The position numbers and the translations under genes are program-made. A DNA stretch of 64,000 nucleotides from Inonotus obliquus (taxonomy: Eukaryota; Basidiomycota; Agaricomycetes; Hymenochaetales; Hymenochaetaceae): NCBI GenBank assembly GCA_032164295.1, contig JAJHTX010000006.1:992001-1056000 (forward strand), written 5' to 3'. Below, in pieces: positions 26,278 through 38,700 of the stretch. The number at the start of each line of letters is the position of its first letter. Within the stretch, counting starts at the first letter, position 1. The notes below the pieces were generated by a model, which did no database searches, was not told the DNA's origin, and was given only the letters and a program-made list of their open reading frames with translations.

Positions 26278-27924
26278 TCAGTATTTAATGTCAAGCAGTC
26301 TGACAACTAGAAAAATGTCAGATTTTGCGCGATTCAGGAAATCAGACCTCTTTCGCAACCAAACAGTGGAAAACCCAAGACCGTCTGAAGTCCCTAATCT
26401 AACCATACGCATAACGTAATAGGTCACCGTTTAATCTGCTTCCACTGACTGATTTGCGAAAGAGGTCTATTGCCGAAGCACTCACCGAATATGAGGGTAG
26501 AGTTACCAGGGATATCACCATATTTACGAGCTCCGTATGCCAAGTGCGGAGGAACAGTGAGAACACGCTTTCCCCCGGCCTTCATGCCAATGATACCCTC
26601 GTGCCAACCTTTACAAAAGCACTCAGTCGACCCAAGCGACTCGAGAACTGAAAGACATACCTTTAATTATTCCTCTATCAACACCTAGTTTAAACGAGAA
26701 CTGAAGGTGAGGAAGTCAGGCGACATTGTTCTTCAAAAGGGGGAGATAAAACGACAAGATACGAACTGGTCTTCCCTTTCCAATATTCGTGTCAAACTCC
26801 TTGCCGTCCGTAAATATGCCAGTATAACGTAGAGAAACACGATTACCTTTCTTTGCTGCTTTGCCTGAACCAGTTACGACATCCTTGACTTTCAAGCCAC
26901 TAGGTAGCTTCTTTACTTCGCCTTGCTTCTTCGTTGCGCTGTCTTCCTTCTTCTTCTCGTCTTTCTTGACCTTCGTGTCTTTCTTTTCCTCCTTGACCTC
27001 CTTCTTCAGTTCTTGCTTTGCGGCACCATTTGGTACGGCCTTGCCATCCTCAGCTTTCAGTTTCTTGTTCCGCTTCTTTTGTTGTTTCTTGCTAAGCTTC
27101 TGCTCGCCGTCTGTTCCAGCTTCTACCGCGTCGGATTCACGGGGACGCTTCTTGGAAAGGGGGGGAGGGGAAGATTCTTTCTTCACCTTCTTCTCGTCAT
27201 CCGATTTTATTTCTTCGAAACGGCTGGATTATATGGGTAAGCACACGCTTCAAAGGCGAGAAAACGTTCGAGAAGCGTACTGAGAATCATCCTGTTCGCT
27301 GTCTATCTCTGCGGGGTCAAGCTCCGAAGGATCCAATTCGGCATCTGAGCTGACATAGCGCAGGTCGAAATCCTCTTCGTCGCTATCCAACTCGGAATCA
27401 CCGGCCGGGAAATCACTTGGTTGAACTGTTGGCGTTGGTACTCATTAGAGAATGGACGCAAGAAAAAACGCTGTGGGCAACATACTGATATAGTTCCCAC
27501 TGAGGTAGATAGCACTAAATAGACCCAGTTAATGTATGCGGAGAGCTTGATTATGCGAGCCTACTTCTTTCCAACGACCTCAAAGTCCACTTCATCGTCC
27601 TCGTTAATGACCAAATCGAGCAGCGCGTGCTCGATCTGGAGAATGCTTAGATTCAGACCCTCGAGTAAGCCTACCAATACGCACCTTTCCTGGGGTTAAA
27701 GAGCAGAGAATCGTGGTCATTGTGGGAGGGAGAGAATCCTCCTCGTCATCCTCGCCAACAGCCTGGGGTGTTGTGTATGTGAGCTTGACAGATGAACGTC
27801 CAGACTGGTCTGCAAGCACCGCGTCGAGAGCCGCAGTAGAGATGCGAAAGTCCGACTGTGCGACGATGTTCGTCTTCTTCCCCGGTTCGACGCGTACACT
27901 CCAAACAGCTAGTGCGGCAGACAT
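26278..27924 (-). CDS. Nucleolar FKBP-type peptidyl-prolyl isomerase (Fpr3/Fpr4, FKBP39 type)
   Basis: Proline isomerase with a nucleoplasmin-like N-terminus, in relatives a nucleolar histone chaperone. Eight exons (27924-27685, 27635-27565, 27514-27486, 27425-27281, 27223-26767, 26700-26661, 26608-26486, 26306-26278) give 377 residues. Residues 1-110 fit the nucleoplasmin-like fold (MSAALAVWSVRVEPGKKTN, then TLTP-like block and GNYI). An acidic D/E stretch and a Lys-rich segment of about 100 residues follow. The C-terminal 110 residues are the FKBP domain: GNRVSLRYTG, FDTNIGKGRPFSFKLG, GWHEGIIGMKAGGKRVLTVPP, LAYGARKYGDIPGNSTLIF. The last exon is 29 nt and encodes the closing strand VVRLLDIKY; choosing the acceptor nearest the penultimate exon instead would truncate the domain. 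The gene is convergent with CCT6 (240 bp apart). Confidence 0.93.
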
Positions 27925-28089
27925 TTCAGAAAGAAAGACGCAGCAAAATTGAAAACTCATGCTTTTTGACGCAGTTTTTCAAACTCCGCCCTCACGTGCG
28001 TGATCGACGATCTACCACTGTGCGAGTCGTCGTGAACCTCGCGCGCATTTGAGAGGCAAGTGTCTGTGTTTGCTACTTCCGACAACTAC
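27925..28089. promoter_or_regulatory. Shared divergent promoter, FKBP / ARPC4, with a CACGTG box
   Basis: Only 165 bp separate the two start codons. A palindromic CACGTG (E-box, the type bound by Cbf1 or other bHLH factors) lies at 27,993-27,998, near the middle. Joint regulation is inferred, not shown. Confidence 0.5.
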
Positions 28090-28863
28090 ATGGTAAGTAC
28101 CGGAAAACTTATGGGCGTGGTGAAAATATCTAAAACTATACTCCGAAACTCTCCAGTCAAACGTGCTTAGACCTTACTTGGCCGCTGTGCGGTCGACACT
28201 GACCGCAGCTCTTACTGTACAAGATTTCCCTTCGCAGGTTCGACTTGGTTGAACTGTATTGCTCGTGATCACAACTGAAAGACATCTGTGGAATAGGTCG
28301 TTGAAAGACACAATTTCCCTGAGGTAGAAGTCAGGTGCGCGATGTTGAATTCAAAAGTGTGAAATGATTGAACTGACAGATGGTCAGAGCCTCGAAGGAA
28401 GTACTTCTTAATCCCTTAACGATTTCACGAAACGAGAACGAGCGTGTCTATATTGAACCTTCCATCAACTCTATCCGCGTCAGCATAAAGATCAAGCAAG
28501 CCGATGAGATTGAGAGGATCTTGTGCCATAAATTTACACGGTTCATGATGCAACGGGCGGAAAGCTTCATTGTACTGCGGAGAAAGCCTGTGCCTGTAAG
28601 TAGCGAGGTGTCCAAACGCAACTTCCCGCTCTCCTTTTCTCCCATTTGCTAATAATGGGCGAAACTGCCCACTTCAATTGTAGGGTTACGACATTTCCTT
28701 CCTGATCACCAATAATCATTCGGAAACCATGCTCAAACACAAAATCGTCGACTTCATCATCACCTTTATGGAAGAGGTGGACAAGGAAATTAGTGAGATG
28801 AAACTCAGTCTCAACGCTCGCGCACGTACTGTTGCCGAATCGTATCTATCTGCGGTGCGTTAG
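28090..28863 (+). CDS. ARPC4: Arp2/3 complex 20-kDa subunit (ARPC4)
   Basis: Structural core subunit of the Arp2/3 complex that nucleates branched actin filaments. Exons 28090-28092 (only the ATG), 28157-28237, 28297-28334, 28388-28595 and 28684-28863 give 169 residues, matching the family length. The sequence follows the ARPC4 pattern throughout: [101 protein letters not shown]. The first exon holding just the start codon was chosen because the next exon begins in frame directly with SNVLRPYL. The acceptor of exon 4 was set four bases after an earlier AG-ATG, so that VRASKE continues the frame. Confidence 0.95.
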
Positions 28864-29365
28864 TTCGTCTCAAAGTGTAACCAAACTCTGACAGTCATCG
28901 GTACAGTTCGGACCTTAACTCTGAGTTCCTCATTCTTGGTCATGTACCATTGGCGCATCACGACATGTAGACCTTCGTTCTTCTGTATCAAGGAAGAACA
29001 GCATCGATTGATCTTACCCTTCGAATGGGTGGGAAACGACTGAACAACTCTAATTATATGGTATTCCGATAAAGTCAGATATTCCAATCTTATCCACTTG
29101 TACAATTCTGTCAAGAATACATCTGTTCATCCGAGACTTTAACGGGATAGCTTTTGAGTTTGTTTGTAACTTGTTTATCCGAGGGCTGAGCGCTTCCAGA
29201 ATCGAAACGCGGTACGTAACGTGGTAACGTGCCGTGCTTGTCAAATAAGTCGCGTCGCGTCCAACTTTGCCGTTCAACTCTTCTTTCAACTCACTACCCC
29301 GGGCTGCAATCGCGCTGCAACAGACCCTCCTTTTAGCTGGATTTCACCATTTCAGCCAGGACAAT
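28864..29365. other. Intergenic region between ARPC4 and the HLTF-like gene
   Basis: About 500 bp, tandem orientation. No coding signal is seen. It contains the ARPC4 3' UTR and the upstream region of the helicase gene. A pyrimidine-rich stretch (about 29,260-29,300) lies just before the ATG. Confidence 0.5.
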
Positions 29366-32300
29366 ATGTCAGCCCTGGGGCACATGCTAGAGGTAATTCA
29401 GCTACTCATGAAACATTACCCGGCAAACTGAGGTATAGGATCTCTCCAGTACAGTAAATCGTCGCGGGCGAAGTGCAACGGCCCCGCTCCCTGTAACGGA
29501 ACCTCTATTGATACCGGTACACTCCGATATGGTCAAGTTACACTTGGTGATTATGGGGAGCAAGTTAAGTGGAGACACTGGTAAGCAATACTTGTTTGAT
29601 CATGCGACGAGTTCTGACTCAGGCATTCACTCCAGGGGTTGTGTGACACCGGATATTCTGCGAAGGCTCGCAATAGTAGACCTAGAGCGCATTCCTGGTT
29701 TCATAAGCTTGAAGCATGCCGACCAGGCAAAAATAAGGCGAGCTATTGCGCGCAAGCAAGTTGATCGCGAAGATGTGCCTGCATCCGCCAAACCGCTTGT
29801 GCTACCATCAGCCAGCCAAGTCACAACGTCTGTTACAACTTCTCAGAATGGAAAAAGAAAGGCGTCTGCGAAGACTAGTCCAAGTTCATCACAAGTGTTG
29901 TCTTCATTGCAAGTCGGCTCCGGGGAAACAAAATCGCATGGATTCGGTGGCTTGATGCCTGGCGACCTCGCTGAGACGGAGGACGATGACGAGCAGCAAG
30001 GGCAAGAGATAAGAGACGAACTCTATTGTGTGATGGATGCTCAGGTTGTCGGTATCCAATACTATACGGGTAAGCAAGTTGTTATAGTTTCGAGATGGCG
30101 AACTCATCGAACTCGTCAAACCATCCCGATTAAGGACTCGTGGGACCCGGCGAGCAGGTTCAGCTGGTACGAGAACCTAACAATCAATATGACAGGTGCG
30201 TCGTCATCCATAAGCTTGGGGCCGCTTTGCTCAAGCCTTAACCGCCAGATGGGCAGTACAAGTGAAGAACATAGCTGGCGCCCAGGTTGGACATCTTCCG
30301 CGTAATGTGGTAGCAAGATTGAGTCCACTACTTGACCGAAATAAGATAACTGTAGAGGGAATCATGCAGGAGGGAAACCGTAGGTCACTGGTATAAACCC
30401 AGATTATGCGTTACTCATCAGTGACTTAGTGAAAAAGAGAAAAGTGTATAGCTTGTCTATGTGAGTGAACCACCATTCAACACTATTTGTTCATAATATG
30501 ACCCATGGCATATAGAACTTTGAACATTTACGGACCTTCTAATGAGAGAGATGGACTTGAGCGAGCTTTGGCTTGGGCGACACCGGGCCAACGAGGATTC
30601 CCTCCTGCAAGGGCCGACGGTTCTCGGGACATTCCAGGTCTTTCTGCACCACCACGGACTCACACATATTCATCATACGATGATACTCCGTTGGTCGTAC
30701 CCTCCGCGCACAAATTGACCCCCAAGGAGGAGGAAAAGCTGCAAGTCCAACGTGAACAGCTGTCAGAGGCAATGCGGAAGGCGGCAGAACTAAGATCAAT
30801 TCTGAGTAATCTAGAGAAAGTGGATGACGAAGGTCGTAGGACTTCGGTGCTGGACACTCTTTGCTCTGCGGAGGATGTTATGAATCTACCCGAACACCCA
30901 AATCCGCCTGGACCAAGCAGTGATCTTACTGTCAGCCTTCTTAAGCATCAGGTGAGAGACGTGACGCTGGCTCGGACGTGACATAGTTATATATTTTTCA
31001 AGGTTCAAGCTCTTCAGTGGTGCATTGACAGAGAGTATCCGAAACTTCCAACCAAAGAATCAGATAAACCTGTTCAGTTCTGGCAACTCAAGAAGACGGG
31101 AAACAAGGTTCGTCTAATCAAGTCTCTCATTGAGTCTCGTCTGACGCCTCCTTTCTTGAAGAAATACTATTATAACTGTATGTGAAAGCCTGACTATTGA
31201 CTACTCGCTCCTAACAGACTCGCAGTGGCAACAAAGACGCCGCAAGAAGCGGTACCCGCACTTGGGCGAGGTGCACTTTGTGCGGATAGCATGGGACTTG
31301 TGAGTCTAACTAAGACGACATTGAAAATTTATCTGATGGTTGTCTCAGGGGAAGACGCTCACGATGCTTGCACTTATTCTTGCTACCAAGAAGGATGCAT
31401 CATCTGGTCATTCCCCAGCAACACTGATAGGTAAGATGAGCGTACTTCTCAGTCGCGTCAATGCTAACAGCATGGGAAGTTGTCCCTCTATCCTTGATTT
31501 CGAATTGGGAGGGACAGATCAATGAACACTGCAAGCAGGGTGCACTTACCTATCACGTTTACTATGGTGCCGGAAGATCCATCAACCCGGACCAGCTACG
31601 GAAATATGACGTAGTCATTACTACGTACCAGGTTGTAGTGAGTGAGCATACCGGTGGAGCGAGGAATGGCGTACCAGGCTCTTCGAAGCGACAGAAAACA
31701 GGAACGGGTCTGCTTGGTGTCCAGTGGAAGGTTAGTATCCCAGTGATTTCACGATAACCGAGAGGAAACTGATCCATGATAAAGCGCGTTATTCTCGATG
31801 AAGGACACATAATCAGAAATCCCAAGACGAAGATGGCTAAGGCTGTCTGCGCGTTGGAGGCTGAGAGGCGCTGGGTGTTGTCTGGAACCCCGATAGTGAG
31901 TTTAGTGTGATGTCGTTATGATGGTCCATTCATCCTCTGTCCGTGTCTAGATCAACAGTCCAACAGTAAGTAGATACCCCAATTCATGCACTCTAATGCG
32001 TGTTTCTGACCCTGGAGCCTAGGATCTTGGCTCCATCCTCACTTTCCTGAAAATATGCAAACCACTGGATACCGAAGACTTCTTCAAGCGTCTTGTGATT
32101 CGACCTTTGAAGGCTGGATTGCCTGAGGGCTACCAGATACTCAGAGTAAGCTTTCCCATCGAATGCCCCAATATGTCCCACTTTAATGTTGTTTAAGGCA
32201 CTAATGAGTCAAATTTGTATCCGGAGAACCAAGGAGGCGAGTATTCACATTGCCACGCGTCGCATTACTTGACGTCTCTACTAGATGAATGGGAGTGATG

Positions 32301-34510
32301 GAAAGCCTCTTGTTCCTCTTCCGGGGGTAGGTCACTCTTGGTTCAATGTATTAACATGTTCCAGACGCTAACTGGTCGTGTAGGTCGAAATGGTCACTAT
32401 ACCTGTCAAGCTTGATCCAGCGACTAGAGTGAGTAATGTCTGGCCGTCGATATTGAATATCACTGACTTGATCTTGAAGGAGCTGTATGACAAGATCGAG
32501 GACTTATCCAAGCAAAGGTTCCAGAATCTGATGAACGACCAGGGTAGTATGATGGTAAGTTCCTTGCCTTATGTATTTATGATAGTCAAAATTAAGTAAC
32601 GTGTCCTTGTCAAGATATCGTCGCATGTCTTGAGCATGCTCACCCGGCTCCGTCAAGTTGTCTTACATCCCGGCTTGATTCCGACCAACTACGTGCAGCA
32701 GATGCAAGAGTCTTTGAACGAAGATAATCTAGAGAAACCTGGTGCGCTAATCAACGTGACGCCGGAACTTAGAATGCGTCTTCAGGCAACTTTGTTGCGG
32801 ATGATAGAAGATAGCGAGGTGATCAAAAGGTTTCTTCTACACACACCCCGCAACGACTCAACTACACGATAGGAATGCCCAATATGTTTCGAAGCGTTGA
32901 ATGACCCGAGGATTACAGGCTGTGCACATGCGTTTTGTCTTGAATGGTATGTTGTTGTATGTTTCTAATATGCGAGTTCATCCTTCCCCGTTGTCAGTAT
33001 ATCCGAAATCATCACCAGAGATGCGAGATGTCCAATGGTACTAATCCCTTTCTACTGCTTATCATTAACGCTTACTGGTCGCGCTCAATCAGGATAGGAG
33101 ACAGATCACGATGGCGGATCTCGTGGAGCCCGCACCTCCGGGTACGCTTGAGCAGGTGTCTTTAAAGGACGAAGAGGAGAATGCCCAATTATATGACGGA
33201 CCTTCCGCGAAGATCGAACAACTCCTCAATCTGCTCCAGTTGACACCAAGCAATGAGAAGTCCCTAATGTTTTCTCAATTTACGTCGTTCTTGGACAAGG
33301 TAGTATAATATCTTACTATGTGGCTTGTTTACGGGCTCACCTGGCACACCGTCTAGATCGAGGATGCTTTGATCAAGGCAGGGTGAGTATCCTTCCTCAA
33401 ATTATGCAAATAACAATTCATCGTGATTTTATGAAGAATTCCGTATATACGATTTGACGGGAAAATGTCCGCGAAAGAGCGACAGGAAGCGTTGCAAAAG
33501 TTTAGCGTTCCACTGGAGGATGACGCTAGTATTGCTAAGCCGCAACCTCGTCAATCGCAGCCCCCTTCTTCCGCCCCATCTCGTACTGGACGAATGAAAA
33601 CTAAGACTATCACCATTGGGGATAGTGACGTAGAAGTTGACAAAGACGGGGAATATATAAACGTCTCAAGAGGCGATGACTCGGATGATAGTTTCTTGGA
33701 TGACGATGATAACGATTCCGTTTGGACGAAAAAGAAATCCAAGGGGAAAGGGAAGGCCAAGAAGGCTGTTACAAGTTCCAGGTCTTCGAGTAATAGTGGG
33801 ACGAATCCGAGAATTATGCTTATTTCGCTGAAAGCCGGATCACTTGGTCTCAATCTGACTGTCGCGAACAATGTATACCTGTAAGTTGTTCGCTAATTGT
33901 ATGTTACTTGTTCCGTGTGCTTATGTTTAATTGCCTTGGAACAGGATGGATCCGTGAGTTCCTACCCTACGCATCCCGGACCTATCAAATTGACAAGAGT
34001 AGTTGGTGGCAGGAAGGCATAGAAAGTCAAGCCATTGACAGGTGTAACCGGTGAGTATCAATTCATCCTCAGATGATACGAATGTATGCCGATAGGACGT
34101 ACATACAAGCATCGGACAAAAGAGAACTGTCCACGTCTATCAACTCATCGCCGAGAATACCGTCGAGTCAAAAGTCATCGATATACAAGAAAGAAAGAAA
34201 AAGCTTATCAATGAGGTTCGTCTTCTTCTTTCGTACGCAGTTCGCAGTCCTTCGTAACTCATTCATTGCCACCTTTACCTTAATTCTTCTTTTACCTGCT
34301 TAGGCTTTCTCGGGCATTAAGAACGCAACCACGCAAAGGCAGAAGCGCGAAGCGCGCATGCAAGGTTTGTCGTTTATACTGTCTGAATATTACTTTTCAC
34401 CTTTCGAACTTCCCTCGTTAGATTTAATCGAGCTATTCGGTCTGCGCCAGCAAGCTGCAAATAAGTCGCGTTCCCAGACTACGCTAGACCGATTCGCAGC
34501 AACCGCTTGA
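29366..34510 (+). CDS. HLTF/Rad5-type SNF2 helicase with PARP-type zinc finger, HIRAN and RING
   Basis: Post-replication repair factor: SNF2 ATPase with a RING E3 domain that in relatives polyubiquitylates PCNA and reverses forks. More than twenty exons; the first three are 29366-29392, 29450-29580 and 29636-30069. Domain order: a PARP-type zinc finger (AKCNGPAPCNG ... KWRHWGCVTPDIL, Cys-Cys-His-Cys); HIRAN (VGPGEQVQLVREPNNQYDRW ... GAQVGHLPRNV); SNF2 with Walker A ADSMGLGKTLTML and DEGH box (ILDEGHIIRN); SGTPIINSPTDLGS; RING (CPICFEALNDPRITGCAHAF, then CLEC and CPM); helicase C (LISLKAGSLGLNLTVANNVY, NRIGQKRTVHVYQ). The tail DLIELFGLRQ ends at 34,510. Two micro-exons, 31951-31965 and 33945-33953, are needed to keep motifs intact. 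The exon junction near 30,380-30,516 uses a weak donor and is the least certain. The start is the best in-frame ATG before the zinc finger. Confidence 0.92.
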
Positions 34511-34559
34511 AGGTATCCACGCGTCACTCCCCTCTCCATTTGACTTGTCACACTTCTCC

Positions 34560-34850
34560 ACCCTGTCGGAATTACTGCTCTGGAATCTGAAGCTATCCTA
34601 TCTACTCCCATAATATAGTTTTGATTTTTTGGTGCATCTACTCTGCATGTCTTGATGCAATCTTGTCCCTAAATGTTACCATACAGTCTTGGAACAACAG
34701 TGATCCATCTTGACTGCTACCATCTTATTCATATTTTCAAACCGATATATCTGAATAAGCATCAAACAGCATGAGACAAAACGATGAATCTACATCTCAA
34801 CCTCAATATCAATATGAACGATATCGGATAACTAACGGCAAGCCAGTGCT
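34560..34850. repeat. Diverged direct copy (A) of the CTR 3'-flank sequence
   Basis: Aligned by eye with 40,150-40,460 in the same orientation. Shared blocks include TCGGAATTA, CTTGATGCAATCTTGTCCC, GTGATTCATCTTG-like GTGATCCATCTTG, CAGCATGA-ACAAAAC-ATGA, TCTACATCTC and ATATCAATA-GAACGATATC, all in the same order and with similar spacing. I estimate three-quarters of bases match. Confidence 0.8.
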
Positions 34851-35133
34851 CGGATGCGTCACCAATTGTTCCATCTGTCTCTGCATCTGAAGTGGCTGAT
34901 AACTCCAAAGCTAGCTAGTACCTTTCATCATAGAAATGGAAAAAGCTCTGAACGAGGATGAGCCGACTGTTCAGATTGACACCATAAGGCGTAGACCATG
35001 ATCTGTGCTGGACCTCGCTCATGAAAGCCTGGAGGTACAACTGTTCACCATATTATATGGAATGATTCATTTTCCGACCAATCAGTATGAAGTACTTGAA
35101 GCCTGAGACGGAGTCAGATCGGTGGAGAAGAAC

Positions 35134-35367
35134 CTACTTGTTACATTTGTATTTACCTGCTCCTTTGAGATAGTCTTTTGCCGTGAATTTCTTCACTGCA
35201 TCCACTAGTACTGGCCACCTTGTAAATGCCCGCGCTATTTGATCTTGTCTCCTTTCAAATTGGGACCTAAAGATCGGTACTATACGTATACGGGTAAACT
35301 TGAGTAACCGTGGCCACCTTCTTCGGCTGCCCAAAATAGCAAAATCACGTGTCCAATTCATTGTCAA
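35134..35367 (-). CDS. Possible small or partial protein of unknown function
   Basis: A single open frame of 77 residues is rich in Arg and aromatic residues. It begins MTMNWTRDFAILGSRRRW and ends YLKGAGKYKCNK. A GTAAAT near its end could be a splice donor, but no downstream exon was found. Composition looks more protein-like than neighbouring frames, which is the only support. It could be a fragment of a decayed gene. Confidence 0.2.
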   Translation of the reverse strand: MTMNWTRDFAILGSRRRWPRLLKFTRIRIVPIFRSQFERRQDQIARAFTRWPVLVDAVKKFTAKDYLKGAGKYKCNK

Positions 35368-35757
35368 ATTTCCTGCCCGCAGTTTTTTTTATGGCATCTT
35401 CATTTCAGGTGAGCATCTTCATATAAGAGGCAGGCGTATACAACAATACGACGGCACCAGGAAGAACTGATAAGAATCAGTGACGATTACAAAGAAATAT
35501 CCTTTAAGAGTTGTGTAAACTGTCCTTTGGTCGCAGCTACGAGATAAATGATGGTCTCTGAGATTGTTCAGAACTGTCCTCCCCAGATCAGATAGGACAT
35601 CAAAGCAGTTCGATGGGTTTGCCTTGCATGCCGGGGTCCTGTTATTCCGTGCGACTTCGGTTTGAGTTTGATACCCTACCCTACCTTACGACTCGGAGCC
35701 ACCCCACGCATCCCCCCCCCTCTCTGCCAACTACCTAGCCGAGTCAAGCACAGTAAT

Positions 35758-38700
35758 ATGCTTCTAAAACTAAGTCTTCTTTTTTCATTTCTCGTTCTCT
35801 CTCTATGGTGCGGTGTTCGGGTGCGAGCTCAGGGGAATTGGACGACAACGCCCTTTAACCCACTGTCGATGCCCTTGGCGGTGAAGTCTCCCTATCTTAA
35901 TGCGTGGCTTCCTTTGGGCAATAATTCGGGTGCTTTGAATCGAGCCTGGCCGAATACATTCCCGGCCGATGGTGTAAGCATCATTCTACATGTCCCTTGT
36001 CTGCGAATGTTCCCGTTCAACGAAGCTTGTGTTATAGATATTGGGCTGGTATGCGTCAATTCGTGTCGACGGAGAAGCGTACATTTTAATGGGCGCTTCT
36101 CCCTTACCAATAACGCACGCGATCCAACAGTCACTCACCTTCACTCCGACTAGATCTTCGTACATCATGCAAGCTGGTCCGGTGAATGTGAACATGACTT
36201 TTTTGTCTCCTGTTGAAGTGCGCGCGCTCCTATTGTCTTCCGCACCCGTCACTGTGTTAACCGGCTGTGCATCATTAAGGCAAAAGACATTGTCCGCCAG
36301 TCGACGCCGTTTTCTTATTTATATTTTGACGTCGAGTCAACGGATGGGAATCCGCATAGCATCCAAATTTACTCTGACGTCTCCGGAGGTATGTCAAAAT
36401 CTTCCAATGTCGATGGACTACTTTGCCAATGCCCTGATGTGTATTCAACTAGAATTTATCTCCGGAGACACTAGTCTGACATCTTCATGGCGAATCAACG
36501 AGTCGAGCAACTTCGTCTACCTGCAGATGCAACTAACGACCTCAAGTCCATTCCAGGAGATTTCCAATAGGGCACAGGATTCAACAATGTATTACTGCGC
36601 GGAAAAAGTGAGTCTGGGGTATTTAGACTAAATGCGTGGCTCGATAATGCCAACATTTCGTTATCTTGCAGGGAAACTTAACGTGGCAGATAGCGCCCGC
36701 TGACGATATTAGAATGTTCTTCGCAAATGGTGCAGGCTTGAATAATCAAGCAGAGAGCGGACCACCTCACCCCATCGATAGGTATTGTCGTTTTCGGTGC
36801 TATTGTGACGCTAGTATTGACGTGTTCCCACAGTCCCTTCACTAACATGGGTATCGCAGTCAACCTCGGTTCTATAAGCTCGACCGATAAGCCAGTCGTG
36901 TACGCTATTGGTGTCGTCCGTGATCCAGTCATCCGATACGCCAACAGGTTGGCGCAGATTGAGCAGCGAAGCGCGTACTATTGGTCTGAGTTTACGAACA
37001 TCCACGACGCCGTCAGTGTTTCTCCCATTCAGGATCCTATGCACTCACCTGCACTCATTCTAGATCAAAGACGTTTTGGATCACTTCAGCGATGCCCTAT
37101 CTGGGGCGGTTGAGTTTGACAATAAGATCCTCGGACTTGCAGGGGATATCTCTGGCCGGTATGCGGACATACTATCACTGTCTACTCGACAAGCAATGGG
37201 CGCACTCGATTACACAATTCTCAAGCGTGCCGATGGAACGTTCAATGCTTCTGACATAAAGGCGTTCATGAAGAATATGGGCGATATCGGTTCTAGCGGG
37301 TAAGTCGTCATCAACGTCTGAATCTATACCAGAAACTCAGACGAATCCAGGGTGAATCCCGTGGACGTTTTGTACGCTTCCATGCCTATGTATCTGTACC
37401 TAAACCCAGATATCATTGGGTATCTTCTGAGTCCGCTGTTGGAGTATCAGGAAAGCACGCAATATAGGAATCCGTATGCTGCACAAAATCTCGGTAACCC
37501 ATTTTAAGGCTCACTCACGATTAAATGCTAAATATTTACCTTCGTACAGGTGGTCCTTACCCAAACGCTACCGGAAATCCGGATGGACATGATCAGAAGA
37601 TTGAACGTATGTCCCTCAAAGAATAGTTCCAGTATTAATTAAGTGATAATCGTTCTCCGATGCAGATTCGGCAAGTATGCTTATCATGAGCCTTGCGCAT
37701 GCTCAGGCTTCTGGAGATGGCAGTCTTCTTGTGCAACACGTGAGTAATACTTCAGAGACACCCGCTGAATATGTTCCGATGTTCGTTCTTGAATGTAGTA
37801 TGATATCTTAAATCAATGGGCGTCATATCTTGTGAATAACACCATGAATCCTGGTGCTGAGTGAGTTGCATGGTGGCTACATTCTCTGTGAAGGCTCATC
37901 TGACTTGGGTTCTATGTAGAACGACCTCGACCTCGGACGGCATCAGGTCGAGCGACCAATCGAACCTCGTCTTGAAGGGAATTATTGGTATAGGTTCGAT
38001 GGCCAAGATAAGCGAGTACACTAAACGTTCGGACGATCAGGTTCATTACAACGTGAGTTGCTCCCGTTCTCTCCTCAGACTCATGCGGCCCGGGTATTCA
38101 TGTTTATGGGTACAGGGGATTGCAAGTCAGTATATAGCACAGTGGACGACTCGCGCCGCATCGTCCAGCCAAATAGACTTGAGTTTTGGATCTGGTTCTT
38201 CTGGGCTCATATACAATCTTTATGCGGATAAGCTGCTCCAGTTAAATCTCATCGACAAGTCGGTATGTTCTCCGTGGTCCCTGTTGTATTTTCTGCTGGA
38301 GTTCCGACATATTGGACTCGAAGATATACGAACTGCAAACATCCTTCTATCGAGCACAGACCTGTGCGTATCCTTCGATCGTACCCAAGATTTATCACTA
38401 ACGTAGCAAACAGCACTATGGACATACGGATTTCCTCTGGATAGCTCAAGCGCGACCTCTATCACGCGTTCAGGTCGGTGGTTTGTTCTACTTTTTGTTA
38501 TTCGTGGCTAACTTGGGCTTAGACTGGATGATGTTTGCTGCCGCCAGTGCCTCCGATGATTCCGTCCGCAACGACATGATCGCCCAAGTTTGGCAATATG
38601 CGTCCGTGAACCGCGAGAATAGACCGTTCCCGGTAGCATACTATCCAAGCAATGGATCTTGGACAAACGGACAGAATAGGTGACGCGTTATCAATAATCT

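Larger units (their letters stand above)
34511..35757. other. Intergenic region carrying a copy of the CTR gene's 3' flank
   Basis: The first 340 bp after the helicase stop are a diverged copy of sequence found at 40.15-40.46 kb (see the repeat entries). Beyond that, a minus-strand open frame at 35,134-35,367 encodes 77 residues with protein-like content (IVPIFRSQFERRQDQIARAF, WPVLVDAVKKFTAKDYLKG) but has no family I recognise and no clear splice partners. A run of nine or more C at about 35,712-35,720 and a pyrimidine-rich leader precede the glutaminase start. Confidence 0.5.

Noticed and set aside
26278..26486. FKBP model ending after the penultimate exon at an early acceptor
   Set aside because: That acceptor gives an immediate stop and loses the last beta strand; the acceptor at 26,307 restores VVRLLDIKY, the expected domain end.
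26861..27283. Plus-strand frame rich in Phe and Ser
   Set aside because: Antisense of the Lys/Glu-rich linker of the FKBP gene; AAG/GAG codons read backwards give CTT/CTC, which explains the odd composition.
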